A stretch of DNA of 64,000 bases from Neobacillus sp. PS3-12 (GCF_030915385.1 NZ_CP133268.1:1736001-1800000), one strand, 5' to 3'. Counted from the first letter of the stretch, positions 10,499 to 20,215 are shown. A program made the numbers and translations. Notes: generated by a model not told the origin, from the letters alone.

Positions 10499-11419
10499 CT
10501 AGTTACATGTTCCATGCGGGCTCGGGCAGCCATTGGCTGCTTTTTCGACCTGGATCGTGCTATGCTCAATATCGAATTGATCATGCAGCACTTTTTGCGA
10601 TAGCAGGAGTACATCGTCATGTACTGCTTCGTTTTCAATCGTTATATGGCAGCTTAAAACAGGATAACCCGAGGTAATGGTCCAGACATGAAGGTCGTGA
10701 ACCCCTTTGACCATCGGAATGTTGCATAATGCTTTTTTAATCCCTTTCATATCCATTTGTGAAGGTGCCCCTTCCATCAAGATCTGATTGGATTCTTTCA
10801 TCACACGGCAGCCGCTGATTAAAACGAGCACTGCGACAATGACACTTGCAATCGGGTCAGCAAGCTCCCAGCCAAAGAATAAAATGAAAAGGGCGGCAGC
10901 AATTGCTCCAACCGATCCGAGCAAATCACCAAGCACATGTAAAAACGCACTGCGAACGTTTAGATTTTCTTCTTTGTCACCTTTCATTAAAATCGCTGCG
11001 GCAACAATGTTTACAATCAGACCAATAGTAGAAATCAATAACATTCCTTTGCTCTGCACTTCTGGCGGAGCAAAAAAGCGGTTGGCCGCTTCATAAAAAA
11101 TATAAAGAGCAACGACAATGAGCAAAAGTCCATTAATCGCAGCAGCAATAATCTCAAAGCGCTTATAGCCGTATGTTTTATTGAGCGATACCTCTCGCTC
11201 GCCTAGTTTTAAGGCAAAAAAGCTGAGTCCCAGCGATGCGGCATCACTTAGCATATGGCCCGCATCAGAGAGCAATGCCAGGCTGTTTGTGACAATTCCG
11301 CCGATCACTTCAACCACCATAAAAACGAGGATCAAACAAAATGAACTAAATAAAGCATTTTTATTTCCAGTATGTGAATGGCCATGTGTGTGACCATGAT
11401 GGTGATGATGGTGGCCCAT
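10499..11419 (-). CDS. czcD: Cation diffusion facilitator (CzcD-like zinc/cobalt exporter)
   Basis: CDF transporter that exports Zn(II), Co(II) or Cd(II) in exchange for H+ or K+. The 306 residues begin with a His-rich tail (H-G repeats, residues 2-16), have six transmembrane helices, the metal-site motifs LLSDAGHMLSDA (helix II) and HVLGDLLGS (helix V, HxxxD), and a C-terminal cytoplasmic domain with HDLHVWTITSG. Start ATG 11419 follows AGGAGGGTT. It lies downstream of cadC-cadA, separated by a phased repeat array, so the two efflux systems may respond to the same metals but probably not as one transcript. Confidence 0.92.
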   Translation of the reverse strand: MGHHHHHHGHTHGHSHTGNKNALFSSFCLILVFMVVEVIGGIVTNSLALLSDAGHMLSDAASLGLSFFALKLGEREVSLNKTYGYKRFEIIAAAINGLLLIVVALYIFYEAANRFFAPPEVQSKGMLLISTIGLIVNIVAAAILMKGDKEENLNVRSAFLHVLGDLLGSVGAIAAALFILFFGWELADPIASVIVAVLVLISGCRVMKESNQILMEGAPSQMDMKGIKKALCNIPMVKGVHDLHVWTITSGYPVLSCHITIENEAVHDDVLLLSQKVLHDQFDIEHSTIQVEKAANGCPSPHGTCN

Positions 11420-11521
11420 GATGAACCCTCCTAATCAAAAAGATACTAGTAAAGTATGAATAAGGACGTTAGTTTGTTTATTTTTTATAAAAAAAGAAAG
11501 CGAATATACGTCGCCAGCCAT

Positions 11522-11635
11522 TTATTTCGCTAAATCGTATAGTTATTTCGCCGAATTTACGATTATTTCGCCGAAATGGAGCAAGATTTCGCCAAATATG
11601 ATGTTAATTTCGCCGATTACAATATTTCCGCCCAG
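11522..11635. repeat. Phased palindrome array 1 (TTTCG-S-CGAAA family)
   Basis: Six units related to TTATTTCGCCGAAAT. TTTCG starts at 11525, 11546, 11566, 11587 and 11608, with a degenerate TTTCCG at 11625. Steps are 21, 20, 21, 21 and 17 bp. The core is an 11-bp palindrome with a one-base centre. All units read in one direction (GGCGAAATAA on the minus strand, which is the sense strand of both neighbouring genes). The array fills the gap between the cadA stop and the czcD start. Confidence 0.85.
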
Positions 11636-11636
11636 C

Positions 11637-13688
11637 CTATTTTTCCGCCTTTACCTTTAGCAGCCTTAACCCATTTAAGGTGACAAGTAAGGTAGTGCCC
11701 ATATCCGCAAAGATCGCAATCCATAATGTCAGCCAGCCGGGAATGACCAGCAGCAAGGCGAGAAGCTTGATGATAATGGAAAAACTAATATTTTGCTTAA
11801 TAATCGTTAAGGTTTTCCGGCTAAGGTTGATCGTGAACGGGAGCTTTTTCAAATCATCATTCATCAATGCAATATCAGCTGTTTCAAGGGCAGCATCTGT
11901 TCCCGCTCCCCCCATCGCAATTCCAACCGTTGCCGCAGCAAGTGCCGGTGCATCATTGACTCCATCGCCCACCATGGCAACACGACCATAATCCGCTTTT
12001 AGTTTTTTCATGACTTCTAATTTTTCTTCAGGTAAAAGTTCAGCCTGCAAATCCGTAACTCGCACCAATCCAGCAATGGCTTCTGCCGTTTTCGTATGAT
12101 CGCCCGTTAGCATGATCGTTTTCTTGATTCCAAGATCATAGAGACGGCCAATCACTGCTTGACTTTCTTTGCGAACGACATCAGCAACTGCCACAAGGGC
12201 GAGGATTTCTTGATCTGTTCCCACGATGATGACCGTTTTTCCTTGTGCCTGCATTTCCTCTATTTTAACAAAAGTTTCCTCTGGGATAGTCTTAAATAGC
12301 TTACTATTTCCAACAAAATAAACTTGATCATATACTTTTCCAGATACACCTTTTCCCGTAAGTGAAACAAACTCTTCCACAAGAATATCCTCTGTATCAG
12401 CCTCCCTTAAAATAGCCGAAGCAAGTGGATGCTGGGAGCGGCGCTCAAGGGCTGCAACAATCGAAAAAATCTGTGGATCCCCGCTATAGTTAATAAAATC
12501 AGTCACAACGGGAAGACCTTTCGTCAGTGTACCGGTCTTATCAAAGGCAATGGCAGATAACATGCCTGCTTCTTCTAAATAATTTCCACCTTTAATTAAG
12601 ACACCATTCCTAGCCGCATTACCAATCGCTGTGACAATGGAAACAGGCGTCGAAACCACAAGGGCACATGGGCAGCCAACTACAAGGACCGCCAGCCCCT
12701 GATACACCCACTCCTTCCAGCCACCGCCAAAGGCCAATGGCGGAACAACGGCAACCAATAGGGCAATCCCCATGATCACTGGTGTATAATAGCGGGCAAA
12801 CCGATCAACAAATCGCTGTGAAGGCGCCTTTTCTCCTTGAGCTTCTTCAACTAAATGAATGATTTTAGCAATCTTCGTATCTTCGGCAAGCTTTGTCACT
12901 TTTATTTTTAAAAAACCGTTCTCGTTGATTGTTCCGGCAAAAACTTCATCATTGATATTTTTTTCAACTGGGACCGATTCGCCTGTAATTGCCGCCTGAT
13001 TGACCGTTGATGTTCCTTCAACCACAACGCCATCCATGGCAATCCTTTGTCCTGGTTTTACGATCATCACATCTTCAATCCTGATCATATCAATTGAGAC
13101 CAGGGTTTCCTGACCTTTTCGGATGATGGTGGCTTCCTGTGGAGAAAGTTCCATCAACGACCGAATGGATCCTCTTGCTTTTTCCATCGAATAACTTTCA
13201 AGCACCTCGCTAATCGCAAATAGGATCACGACAACGGCGCCTTCGCTCCATTGACCGATTACCGCCGCACCGATAATAGCAATGGTCATAAGCGTCTTCA
13301 TATCAAACTGCAGACGGATTAAATTTTGCAATCCTGTTTTAAAAAGAGGATAGCCGCCCGTGATGATCGCAGCAGCAAAGAAGAGTACCCCGATTTTTTC
13401 AGTAAAATAGCCTGCTAGTAATAAAATGATGGAGATTTCGAGTGTAAGATACCGTTTCCAGAATGCTTTTTTTGGAATATTTTCATTTTCCGTAGCAACC
13501 GTGATATGGTCAAAAACACCTGCCTTTTCAATCTCCTCCACTTTTGCCTCTCCAAAAACAGTCAGTTTTGCTGCGCCAAAATTAATTTTTGCATCAACAA
13601 CACCATCCAGGTGTTGTACGTTCTTTTCGAACTTAGCTGCACAGCTCGCTCATGATAAGCCTTGTACACGGTAAACCTGCTTTTCCAT
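11637..13688 (-). CDS. cadA: Zn/Cd-exporting P1B-type ATPase CadA with in-frame TGA in the HMA motif
   Basis: P-type ATPase exporting Cd(II), Zn(II) or Pb(II). The full gene starts at ATG 13688 ([12 protein letters not shown]) after GAGGTGG. The HMA metal-binding loop reads [17 protein letters not shown], so TGA at 13652-13650 replaces the first Cys of the CxxC motif expected as GLSCASC. The frame on both sides is intact and conserved. A second possible start, GTG 13541 with GGAGAGG 5 nt upstream, would give a 634-residue ATPase without the HMA loop. That part holds the CPCALV metal-site motif, DKTGTLTKG phosphorylation site, the HP motif (SQHPLAS) and [14 protein letters not shown] with STP points to the Zn/Cd group, and cadC just upstream agrees. 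The TGA may be a point mutation, a sequence error or a selenocysteine codon. Confidence 0.9.
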
Positions 13689-13712
13689 GTTGCCACCTCA
13701 TCTCTTGTATCT

Positions 13713-14087
13713 TTACTGTTCCCGCTTATTCAAATCCGCTAAATGTTCAAAGGCAATTTGAATGAGCTCTTTGACGTGATCATCATCAAGGGAATAATAG
13801 ACAAGCTTTCCTTCTTTTCGGTATTTTGCCAGCCCCAGGCTTTTTAAATGGCGCAAATGATGGGAGGCCGTTGCCGTGGTAGCTCCAACAATATTGGCAA
13901 CATCACATACGCAAAGCTCCTCTTCGATTGTGAGCGCATAGGCAATTTTCAATCTTGTTTCATCTGATAATGCTTTAAAAAGCTTTGAAACTTCATGAAT
14001 AGTTCCTTCTTCAAGCTGATGTTGGACACGATTGACTTTTGTCTGGTCAACACATGGAACTTCGCAAACATCTTGTTCTTCTTTCAT
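13713..14087 (-). CDS. cadC: ArsR/SmtB-family metal sensor CadC
   Basis: Winged-helix repressor that leaves the cad operator when Cd(II), Pb(II) or Zn(II) binds. From ATG 14087 it has 124 residues: an N-terminal Cys-rich part (DVCEVPCVDQ), the helix before recognition with the CadC metal motif ELCVCD (about residue 60), the recognition helix TATASHHLRHL, and the alpha-5 acidic site DDDHVKELI. A longer frame to 14138 would translate through an operator copy, so the 14087 start is preferred. It is 24 nt upstream of cadA, forming a cadC-cadA operon. Confidence 0.93.
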   Translation of the reverse strand: MKEEQDVCEVPCVDQTKVNRVQHQLEEGTIHEVSKLFKALSDETRLKIAYALTIEEELCVCDVANIVGATTATASHHLRHLKSLGLAKYRKEGKLVYYSLDDDHVKELIQIAFEHLADLNKREQ

Positions 14088-14105
14088 GGAGCAGCCTTCT
14101 TTCTC

Positions 14106-14152
14106 ATTCAAACGTTCATTTGAATATATCATATTCAAATAGGCATTTGAAT
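14106..14152 (-). promoter_or_regulatory. Two tandem CadC-type operators
   Basis: Two copies of an 8-4-8 inverted repeat: ATTCAAAT-AGGC-ATTTGAAT at 14133-14152 (perfect arms) and ATTCAAAC-GTTC-ATTTGAAT at 14106-14125 (one mismatch). They are 27 bp apart centre to centre. The half-site TTCAAAT matches known cad/SmtB operators. They lie directly upstream of cadC, which suggests autoregulation of cadC-cadA. Confidence 0.8.
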
Positions 14153-14191
14153 GTCAACAATTTTATATGGAATATTCAGAAACAACAAAAA

Positions 14192-14216
14192 AAGAAGAAC
14201 CATGAAGGCTCTTCTT
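14192..14216 (-). terminator. Terminator after the soluble-sensor-less chemoreceptor gene
   Basis: On the minus strand AAGAAGAGCC pairs with GGTTCTTCTT (one G-U pair), followed by seven T. It overlaps the stop codon of the chemoreceptor. Confidence 0.8.
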
Positions 14217-15705
14217 ATTTCTGGGTATCGACATGAAAGGCGGTTTTGATTTTTTCCGCACTGCCTGAAAGGTCTTTGATGTTACCGGCGATTTGCTGAT
14301 TGTCTTCACTGATCGACTCAATGGTCGCACTCATTTCTTCAAGGCCTGCTGATGCCTCTTCGATGACTGCTGCAAGTTCACTTGTGGATAATTCAACATT
14401 CGTTGACTTAACCGTTACATCATTAACCAATTCCTCAAAGCTCTTGAATTTATTATTTAAGCCACTTACTGTTTCGTTTAACTGCAAGAAATAGTCGGCC
14501 ACTTTCACAGTTGTATCTAAGCTAGTCTTAAACTTGGAACCACTTTGATTAATTTTTTCAACTGCCAAACTACTTGTTTGATTGACATCAGATAGATTAT
14601 TCGTGATGTTTTCTGTCGTCCGTTTGGTCGTTTCCGCTAATTTACGAATCTCTTCAGCCACAACGGAAAATCCTTTGCCGGCATCACCAGCACGGGCAGC
14701 TTCGATCGAAGCATTGAGTGCAAGTAAGTTGGTTTGTGAGGTAATTTCCTTGATTGATTCGGCATAGCCGTTTGTTTCGTGAATCTTACTCGTGAGATTT
14801 TCAAAAACATCATTAACTTCCACAATCATTTCTCTTAGCTCATCCATACTTTTTCGCAGTTCAGAAATTTTCACTTCACCGTTTTTGGTAATATCATGAG
14901 CCACTTCTGTGTCTTTAAATAATTCTTTTGTGACATCACTCATTTGCTCCATCGCAAGGACAGTTGAGCGAACATTCTCTGATATTAGGGTAACCTGGTC
15001 ATTTTGCGTTTGCCCACCTGCGGCAACTTCTTGTACAGCGGCTTTCATTTCCATCTGCGCCCCGCTGTTATTCTGGACCTGTTTATTGATGTCATTAATC
15101 GTATCAACCATTTGGGTCACTTCACATTCCAGCAGCTCTCTTTTTGCTTTCATATCCTGGGAGCTTTCTTCTGATTCAATCAGCAAATGCTCAATCTTCT
15201 CTTTTTGCGTGCCATTTATTTTAACCAAGGAAAACAATGCGATGGCCGTTAAAATAAAGGTCATTAAAGCGGGCATAAAAGCCAACTGGGTGGATGGGTC
15301 CACCGCTCTTAGATAATTAAGGACTACCGCAATAATCCCCAATGAACTGCCCAGCATAAAGATTCCAAATGACAATTGAATGATGGAATAAACCTGTAAA
15401 AAGGCGATCATTTGGTAGTCTGAGGCTGTCCCGCCCTCTATTAAGATCTGGGCAATTGTACAGCCATAGATTAAAATCACGCTTGCATAAGGAAATAAAT
15501 GCTCTCTTTTAACGATTTTTTGCAAAATAAGAAACAACAGAATAAAGGCCAATAACTCAAAACCAAGTACCGACAGTTTTTCTACGCTGCTATGGGTGAG
15601 AAAGCCGAAAATCTCATTCGCGATGATCGATATTAAAAAAGTAAAAAACATCAGCGTATTTTTTGATCTCAGCACTTTTAAATTCATTTCTTTAATTGCT
15701 TCCAA
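14215..15705 (-). CDS. Methyl-accepting chemotaxis protein with multi-helix N-terminus
   Basis: Chemoreceptor of 496 residues. The N-terminal third (about residues 12-165) is five or six hydrophobic helices with no large extracellular domain, so it may sense membrane state or a membrane-soluble signal. A coiled coil follows, then the MCP signalling domain with the hairpin tip [15 protein letters not shown] and [11 protein letters not shown] near residues 330-360. There is no HAMP-like domain that I can see. A sigma-D type promoter lies upstream, so it belongs to the motility regulon although it is 28 kb from the flagellar cluster. Ligand unknown. Confidence 0.9.
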   Translation of the reverse strand: MEAIKEMNLKVLRSKNTLMFFTFLISIIANEIFGFLTHSSVEKLSVLGFELLAFILLFLILQKIVKREHLFPYASVILIYGCTIAQILIEGGTASDYQMIAFLQVYSIIQLSFGIFMLGSSLGIIAVVLNYLRAVDPSTQLAFMPALMTFILTAIALFSLVKINGTQKEKIEHLLIESEESSQDMKAKRELLECEVTQMVDTINDINKQVQNNSGAQMEMKAAVQEVAAGGQTQNDQVTLISENVRSTVLAMEQMSDVTKELFKDTEVAHDITKNGEVKISELRKSMDELREMIVEVNDVFENLTSKIHETNGYAESIKEITSQTNLLALNASIEAARAGDAGKGFSVVAEEIRKLAETTKRTTENITNNLSDVNQTSSLAVEKINQSGSKFKTSLDTTVKVADYFLQLNETVSGLNNKFKSFEELVNDVTVKSTNVELSTSELAAVIEEASAGLEEMSATIESISEDNQQIAGNIKDLSGSAEKIKTAFHVDTQK

Positions 15706-15750
15706 ATGGCTCCCTCCAGCACTACAAAATAAGACTAATTTACTATTATT

Positions 15751-15775
15751 ATATCGGATAAAAAGAAGCTTTTTA
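15751..15775 (-). promoter_or_regulatory. Candidate sigma-D promoter of the chemoreceptor
   Basis: Minus strand TAAA - 13 nt - TCCGATAT, ending 46 nt before the start codon. The -10 box matches the motility sigma factor consensus GCCGATAT at seven of eight positions; the spacer is one or two bases short. Confidence 0.55.
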
Positions 15776-15835
15776 TTAGCAAAAAATGAAAGTTTTCTAG
15801 CAGTTACAGTAAAAAACTTTTATTGGGGTAATTGT

Positions 15836-15872
15836 CAAAAAAAATATCCGGCTGGTTCATGAATCGGTCGGA
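15836..15872 (-). terminator. Terminator after the sensor kinase
   Basis: Minus strand TCCGACCGATTC pairs with GAACCAGCCGGA through several G-U pairs, then a run of eight T broken by one A. Confidence 0.7.
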
Positions 15873-15887
15873 CATTTTTTTGGAACC

Positions 15888-17123
15888 TTATGCAGGAATT
15901 CTTATCGTAAAAGTTGTTCCTTTCCCCTTTTCACTTACCACTTCAATTTTTCCATTTATTTTATGTACCGTACTGTAAACCATCAGCATCCCTAGTCCGG
16001 TACCTTCCTTTTTGGTCGAATAATAAGGACTGCCCAAGCGTGAGATTTCCTCACTGGTCATTCCAACGCCCTCATCCTTGATCATCACCACAATGTGTTT
16101 CTTTTGCTCGGTAACATGAATAGAGAGTGTGCCGCCTTTTCCTTTCATAGCTTCTATTCCATTTTTATAAAGATTGATCAGACATTGTTGGATTTGGTTT
16201 TTATCATACTTAAAATGTAAGCTGTTTTGAAAGTGAAAATCGATGGTCACGTGATGCATGTTCGCATAAGGCGTAATAATGTCTTTTACATACTCTGCTT
16301 CGTCTTTTAAATTAGACTCAATCATATTTTCTGATTGCGGTTTGGCAAAAGCAAGAAAGTCATTCACTATTTTTTCAGCGCGTCTTACTTCTGACAATGA
16401 AAAATCGATATACCTTTTATCTTCTTCTGAAACCGTCTTAGATTGTTTTAACAGCTGAAGAAAGCCGCTCGTCACCGTAAGCGGATTTCGGATTTCATGT
16501 GAGACACTGGCGGATAACTCACTTATGATATGGAGTTTTTCCGAATGTAAATAAGATTCGCGTGTTTTTTTATTACGTATGATTTGCTCCACTAAAATCA
16601 TAATAATGAGCATAAAAACAACATAGGTTGTTAAGGCATTAATGGTTAAAGTCCAATATTCCCTGTTCAATGCGGGCAAAAAGAACACCATGCTGCTCAA
16701 GTAGAGGACCATGGTAATAAATGCAGCGGATGTTGCGGTAATAATTCTGTTTTTCGGGCTTTGTTTCATAAAGCTTTTATGGGGGAGCCCAGCCAAAATA
16801 AAAATAACAGTTGAAAAGATGAATGACTGAATCGTACCTTCGCCGCCGATCATAAACCGATAGATATTTAACACGGCATAAAGCGAGAAGGAATATTTGT
16901 ATCCCCCGAAAAGGGCAACAATGATAAACGGAATATAGCGTAAATCAAAGATATATCCCATTTTCAATTTAATCGGGAAGTGCATGCACAAAACCATCGT
17001 AACAGCCGGAAGAAGGATGCTGATATACTTGTTAATTTTGGTTGGCCTGTTTTCAAAAAAGATCAGAAAAATGACAACAGGAATAAGTAGAAAAAGAAAA
17101 TTGATCAGTAGAGATTCAAGCAA
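15888..17123 (-). CDS. KinB-like membrane sensor histidine kinase
   Basis: Sensor kinase of 411 residues. The N-terminus (residues 1-180) has about six helices in the 5TMR-LYT arrangement (motif FIIVALFGGYKYSF near residue 70), as in sporulation kinase KinB. Then comes a HisKA domain with SVSHEIRNPLTVTSG (phospho-acceptor His near residue 209) and a HATPase_c domain with N box LINLYKNGIEA, G1 DEGVGM and G2 GTGLGM. There is no adjacent response regulator, which is usual for orphan kinases feeding the sporulation phosphorelay. Whether it acts on Spo0F is inference; LytS-type sensing is the alternative. Confidence 0.85.
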   Translation of the reverse strand: MLESLLINFLFLLIPVVIFLIFFENRPTKINKYISILLPAVTMVLCMHFPIKLKMGYIFDLRYIPFIIVALFGGYKYSFSLYAVLNIYRFMIGGEGTIQSFIFSTVIFILAGLPHKSFMKQSPKNRIITATSAAFITMVLYLSSMVFFLPALNREYWTLTINALTTYVVFMLIIMILVEQIIRNKKTRESYLHSEKLHIISELSASVSHEIRNPLTVTSGFLQLLKQSKTVSEEDKRYIDFSLSEVRRAEKIVNDFLAFAKPQSENMIESNLKDEAEYVKDIITPYANMHHVTIDFHFQNSLHFKYDKNQIQQCLINLYKNGIEAMKGKGGTLSIHVTEQKKHIVVMIKDEGVGMTSEEISRLGSPYYSTKKEGTGLGMLMVYSTVHKINGKIEVVSEKGKGTTFTIRIPA

Positions 17124-17235
17124 GATGTGATACTCCTTTCTAAGCTGCTATATCTTACTGTTTCGTATTTTTATTATAAGTTTTCATATTGAAGAATGGT
17201 ATGAACAAAGTTAGAATATGCAGTTGAAAAGGGGA

Positions 17236-17262
17236 GAAAAAACCTCTTCAAAAATGAAGAGG
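17236..17262 (-). terminator. Terminator after minJ
   Basis: Minus strand CCTCTTCA pairs with TGAAGAGG across a short T-rich loop, followed by six T. Confidence 0.8.
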
Positions 17263-17293
17263 CCTTTCATTCTATCGATTTTATTAGAGATAG

Positions 17294-18490
17294 TTATCCG
17301 ATTTTTGCTCCGTCGTTGCGCTCATCCTGTACGAACAAAATTCCCAGTTCATAATGATCGCCTTCGTAAAGAGCCCGCTGTTCAAATCGCACTTCACCAT
17401 TTGTGTCAAAAACCTCAAGCCGGCAATGGGCTCGGTTGATTTGCAAGGCTTCATAAAAATCTTTTTCGTCTGATACCAGTCTGCTATTTACCTTTGTAAT
17501 CAATTCGCCGACCTTTAAGTCCATTTTGCTGGCTGGCGAATCGGGTATGATCCCTAAAATCATCAGGCCATTATTTTTTCTTGAAAAATAAAATGGCATC
17601 CCGTCTTCCCGTACTTTCTGCAGATATGCAAGCCCTTCATGGCCGAATATGGCTAGTACAGTAGCTATGATCGATGCAAGCGGGTACCAATACCCTGCGA
17701 TAGATCCTGCAAGAATAATGGTCCCCAATACAAGGATTTTTTTCCCAAAAGCTTGAACTGCTTGTTTTGGCAGCATCCCTTGAATTCTCTGCTGAAATCC
17801 AACTCCGAACGGGACAAAAAATAAATAATAATTTTCAGCCCCTAGGTGAAAGACTGGCCACCAAGAAAACGGCAGATGGACAGCGTTTCCGGGAACGAGC
17901 ATAAGAACTGGCAAAAGCCATAGACGCTTTACTTCATGAACACCAACACGACGGCCACGCTTACTTTTAATCAGTTTTGGTGATGTCCCATGGCTGCCAT
18001 TTTTTAAAATCAGATATCCCTCAGCGATGATCAATAAACCCATTAAAACAGCTAAAGACGGGTATACCCTTTCATCCATTGAATGGAAGATATTCTTGAA
18101 TATGGGCAAAGACAAATTCCCTTGTACGATTAAAAGAATGGCAATAAAAGCAGCGCCAACCGTATATACCGGCCCCATTAGCCTTACGTTGGTCGTCAAA
18201 CTCCATAAAAAAGTAAAAAGGGCGATCAACAGGATGGCGGCAAACGGTACGGTAATTCCAACGGCAAAAATAATAATCGATAAAACCAGACCAGCAAGCA
18301 AACCAGGCATTTGAATCAATTGCCGCAGCTCAAAATAGGCATCATATGCCCGGATATTGAAATTTTTTCGCTCCCGTTTGACTCTTCTAACACCGAGTAT
18401 TCCAGCGAGGATCACAAGATAGTAGGCCACGGGATTAAGAAAGAACCTGCCTATCCCTTTTAACACCTCAAGAAGCCATAGTTGCACCAA
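17294..18490 (-). CDS. minJ: Division-site topology protein MinJ
   Basis: In B. subtilis MinJ bridges DivIVA and MinD and so restricts division-septum placement. This protein has 398 residues, the family length, with about six to eight transmembrane helices in residues 15-280 and a C-terminal PDZ domain (GIIPDSPASKMDLKVGELI, near residues 315-335). Its position next to ctpB and ftsEX is the same as in B. subtilis and is the main reason for the name, since membrane-PDZ proteins are otherwise generic. Confidence 0.85.
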   Translation of the reverse strand: MVQLWLLEVLKGIGRFFLNPVAYYLVILAGILGVRRVKRERKNFNIRAYDAYFELRQLIQMPGLLAGLVLSIIIFAVGITVPFAAILLIALFTFLWSLTTNVRLMGPVYTVGAAFIAILLIVQGNLSLPIFKNIFHSMDERVYPSLAVLMGLLIIAEGYLILKNGSHGTSPKLIKSKRGRRVGVHEVKRLWLLPVLMLVPGNAVHLPFSWWPVFHLGAENYYLFFVPFGVGFQQRIQGMLPKQAVQAFGKKILVLGTIILAGSIAGYWYPLASIIATVLAIFGHEGLAYLQKVREDGMPFYFSRKNNGLMILGIIPDSPASKMDLKVGELITKVNSRLVSDEKDFYEALQINRAHCRLEVFDTNGEVRFEQRALYEGDHYELGILFVQDERNDGAKIG

Positions 18491-18626
18491 GACCTGCCAC
18501 CAACCTCTATTAAAATTCTAGTTATATACTATTTTATCAAATTAGTGGAGCAAAACCTATTGCTAGTTTTTTGAAAAATCGGAGATGTGGTGAAATGAGG
18601 ATATGGTCGGATGTCACAGTTAACGA

Positions 18627-18735
18627 GATTTCACCAAATTAGGGACTTATTTCGCCAAAAATAAGTTTATTTCACCGATTCAAATCGTTATTTCGCCAAA
18701 TAGAAAATTTATTTCGCCAAACGCCATTTTGCCAC
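18627..18735. repeat. Phased palindrome array 2 (TTTCG-S-CGAAA family)
   Basis: TTTC starts at 18629, 18650, 18670, 18691 and 18712, with a degenerate TTTTGCC at 18727. Steps are 21, 20, 21, 21 and 15 bp, the same sequence of steps as array 1. Units here are more decayed (TTTCACCAAA, TTTCGCCAAA). Reads GGCGAAATAA on the minus strand, between the minJ start and the ctpB terminator. Confidence 0.8.
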
Positions 18736-18737
18736 CG

Positions 18738-18769
18738 AAAAAAAACCAGGGGCGAGCTCTCCCCTGGTT
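18738..18769 (-). terminator. Terminator after ctpB
   Basis: Minus strand AACCAGGGG pairs with CCCCTGGTT around GAGAGCTCG, then eight T. Confidence 0.9.
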
Positions 18770-20215
18770 CTAATTTGTTAACATCCTTAGTGCAGATTGC
18801 AGCTGCAAATCATTTTTCTCTTTTTTCATTTCCTTAACAGCCTCTTCCTCAAGCAGCATGGCAGTCTGCGAATCAATTTTCCCCGTTTCTTTAATGCCGT
18901 GATCATTCTGGAATGCTTTCACAGCCTTGGCCGTATCACTGTTAAAATAACCGTCCGTACGGCCTGGTACCAAGCCCAGCCCTTTTAAAATTTCCTGGGC
19001 ATTTTTGACCTGTTCGTTATTCATATCCTGCACCAGTGGCTTTTCTGCTTGAATGGGATGCGTATTAAAAATAGCTGGCTGTTTTACAGGCACATCCGGC
19101 TCGATTCCCTTTTTATGAATCCAGTTTCCGTCCGGGGTCAGCCATTTGAACAAGGTCAATTTTATATTGCTGCCATCACCCATTGGTACGGCCTGCTGAA
19201 CGGTACCTTTACCAAAGGTCTTTTCACCCACAAGCTTGTAGCCTTCTGCTTCCTGCAGGGAACCCGCCAATATTTCAGATGCGGAGGCACTGCCTTTATC
19301 GACAAGGACCTCAACAGGATAGCTTTTCTTTTGCGTTAAGCTCGAGTAAAACTGGTCCTTATCGCCGTTACGCTTTTGAATTTGCACCATTGGTTTATCC
19401 TTGGTAACAAATTGTTTTAATATATCCTCCACGCTTGTTAAAAGACCACCAGGATTGCCACGGACATCAATGATCAATCCTTTTAGTGATGACTTTTCTA
19501 ACGAACTTAGCTGCTTTTTAAAATCCATCGCGGTATCTTGCGAGAATTGCGTAATATCAATATAGCCAATGTTCTCCCCATTTACCTTTTTCAATGAGGA
19601 ATGAACCGTTTCAAGCGGAATTTCATCCCGTTTCACCGTAACATCGATCGGGTCTCTCACATTTTGTCTGGCAATCTCTAATTGTACGTTTGTTCCTCTT
19701 TTGCCGCGGATTTTTAATGTTACATCGTTTAAATTTAATCCGTTAACACTTTTGCCATTCACCTTTAATATTTGGTCATGCGGCCGGAGACCTGCTTTTT
19801 CAGCTGGAGAATTTTTAAAAGGAGAAACAATGACAACTTTGCCATCCTCCATCCCTACCTCGGCACCAATGCCCTCAAAGGATGATTCAAGTGATTGCGT
19901 AAATTGTTTGGCCGTATTCTTGTCCATATAAACAGAATAGGGATCCTTCAAAACAGAGAGCATTCCTTGGATAGCTCCCGCAGCCAGCTTATCGCGGTCA
20001 ACCTTTTCAACATACCTGTTTAAAATTAGATCATAGGCCTGGCTTACTTTTTCTAAATTAACATTATCCCTGGCCGTTAAATCTGTACTTACCTTTTGAT
20101 GATTTATTTTTTCAAGGGGTGGCGTTCCATGTATCCAGCTCATGCCCGCATACGTTCCTCCCGCCCCAGCCAACAGTGACCCTGTCATTAAAAGGACAAT
20201 CCATTTCCGATCCAT
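18770..20215 (-). CDS. ctpB: C-terminal processing serine protease CtpB (S41)
   Basis: PDZ-regulated S41 protease. In B. subtilis CtpB cleaves SpoIVFA and helps activate sigma-K during sporulation. From ATG 20215 (AAGGAGG upstream) it has 481 residues: an N-terminal signal anchor (IVLLMTGSLLAGAGG), the PDZ domain (about residues 110-190), and the S41 domain with the catalytic serine in GSASASEILAG and the catalytic lysine in GKGTVQ. A peptidoglycan-binding domain (LGLVPGRTDGYFNSDTAKAV) follows at the C-terminus. A longer frame to 20377 runs through the upstream terminator and lacks a ribosome site. Confidence 0.92.
   Translation of the reverse strand: MDRKWIVLLMTGSLLAGAGGTYAGMSWIHGTPPLEKINHQKVSTDLTARDNVNLEKVSQAYDLILNRYVEKVDRDKLAAGAIQGMLSVLKDPYSVYMDKNTAKQFTQSLESSFEGIGAEVGMEDGKVVIVSPFKNSPAEKAGLRPHDQILKVNGKSVNGLNLNDVTLKIRGKRGTNVQLEIARQNVRDPIDVTVKRDEIPLETVHSSLKKVNGENIGYIDITQFSQDTAMDFKKQLSSLEKSSLKGLIIDVRGNPGGLLTSVEDILKQFVTKDKPMVQIQKRNGDKDQFYSSLTQKKSYPVEVLVDKGSASASEILAGSLQEAEGYKLVGEKTFGKGTVQQAVPMGDGSNIKLTLFKWLTPDGNWIHKKGIEPDVPVKQPAIFNTHPIQAEKPLVQDMNNEQVKNAQEILKGLGLVPGRTDGYFNSDTAKAVKAFQNDHGIKETGKIDSQTAMLLEEEAVKEMKKEKNDLQLQSALRMLTN

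Noticed and set aside
10400-10500. Sigma-B promoter before csbA
   Set aside because: No GTTT/GGGTAT pair with proper spacing was found, although the B. subtilis gene has one.
14088-14138. Longer CadC start giving 17 more residues
   Set aside because: The extra codons are one of the two operator palindromes, and the ATG at 14087 fits the family length.
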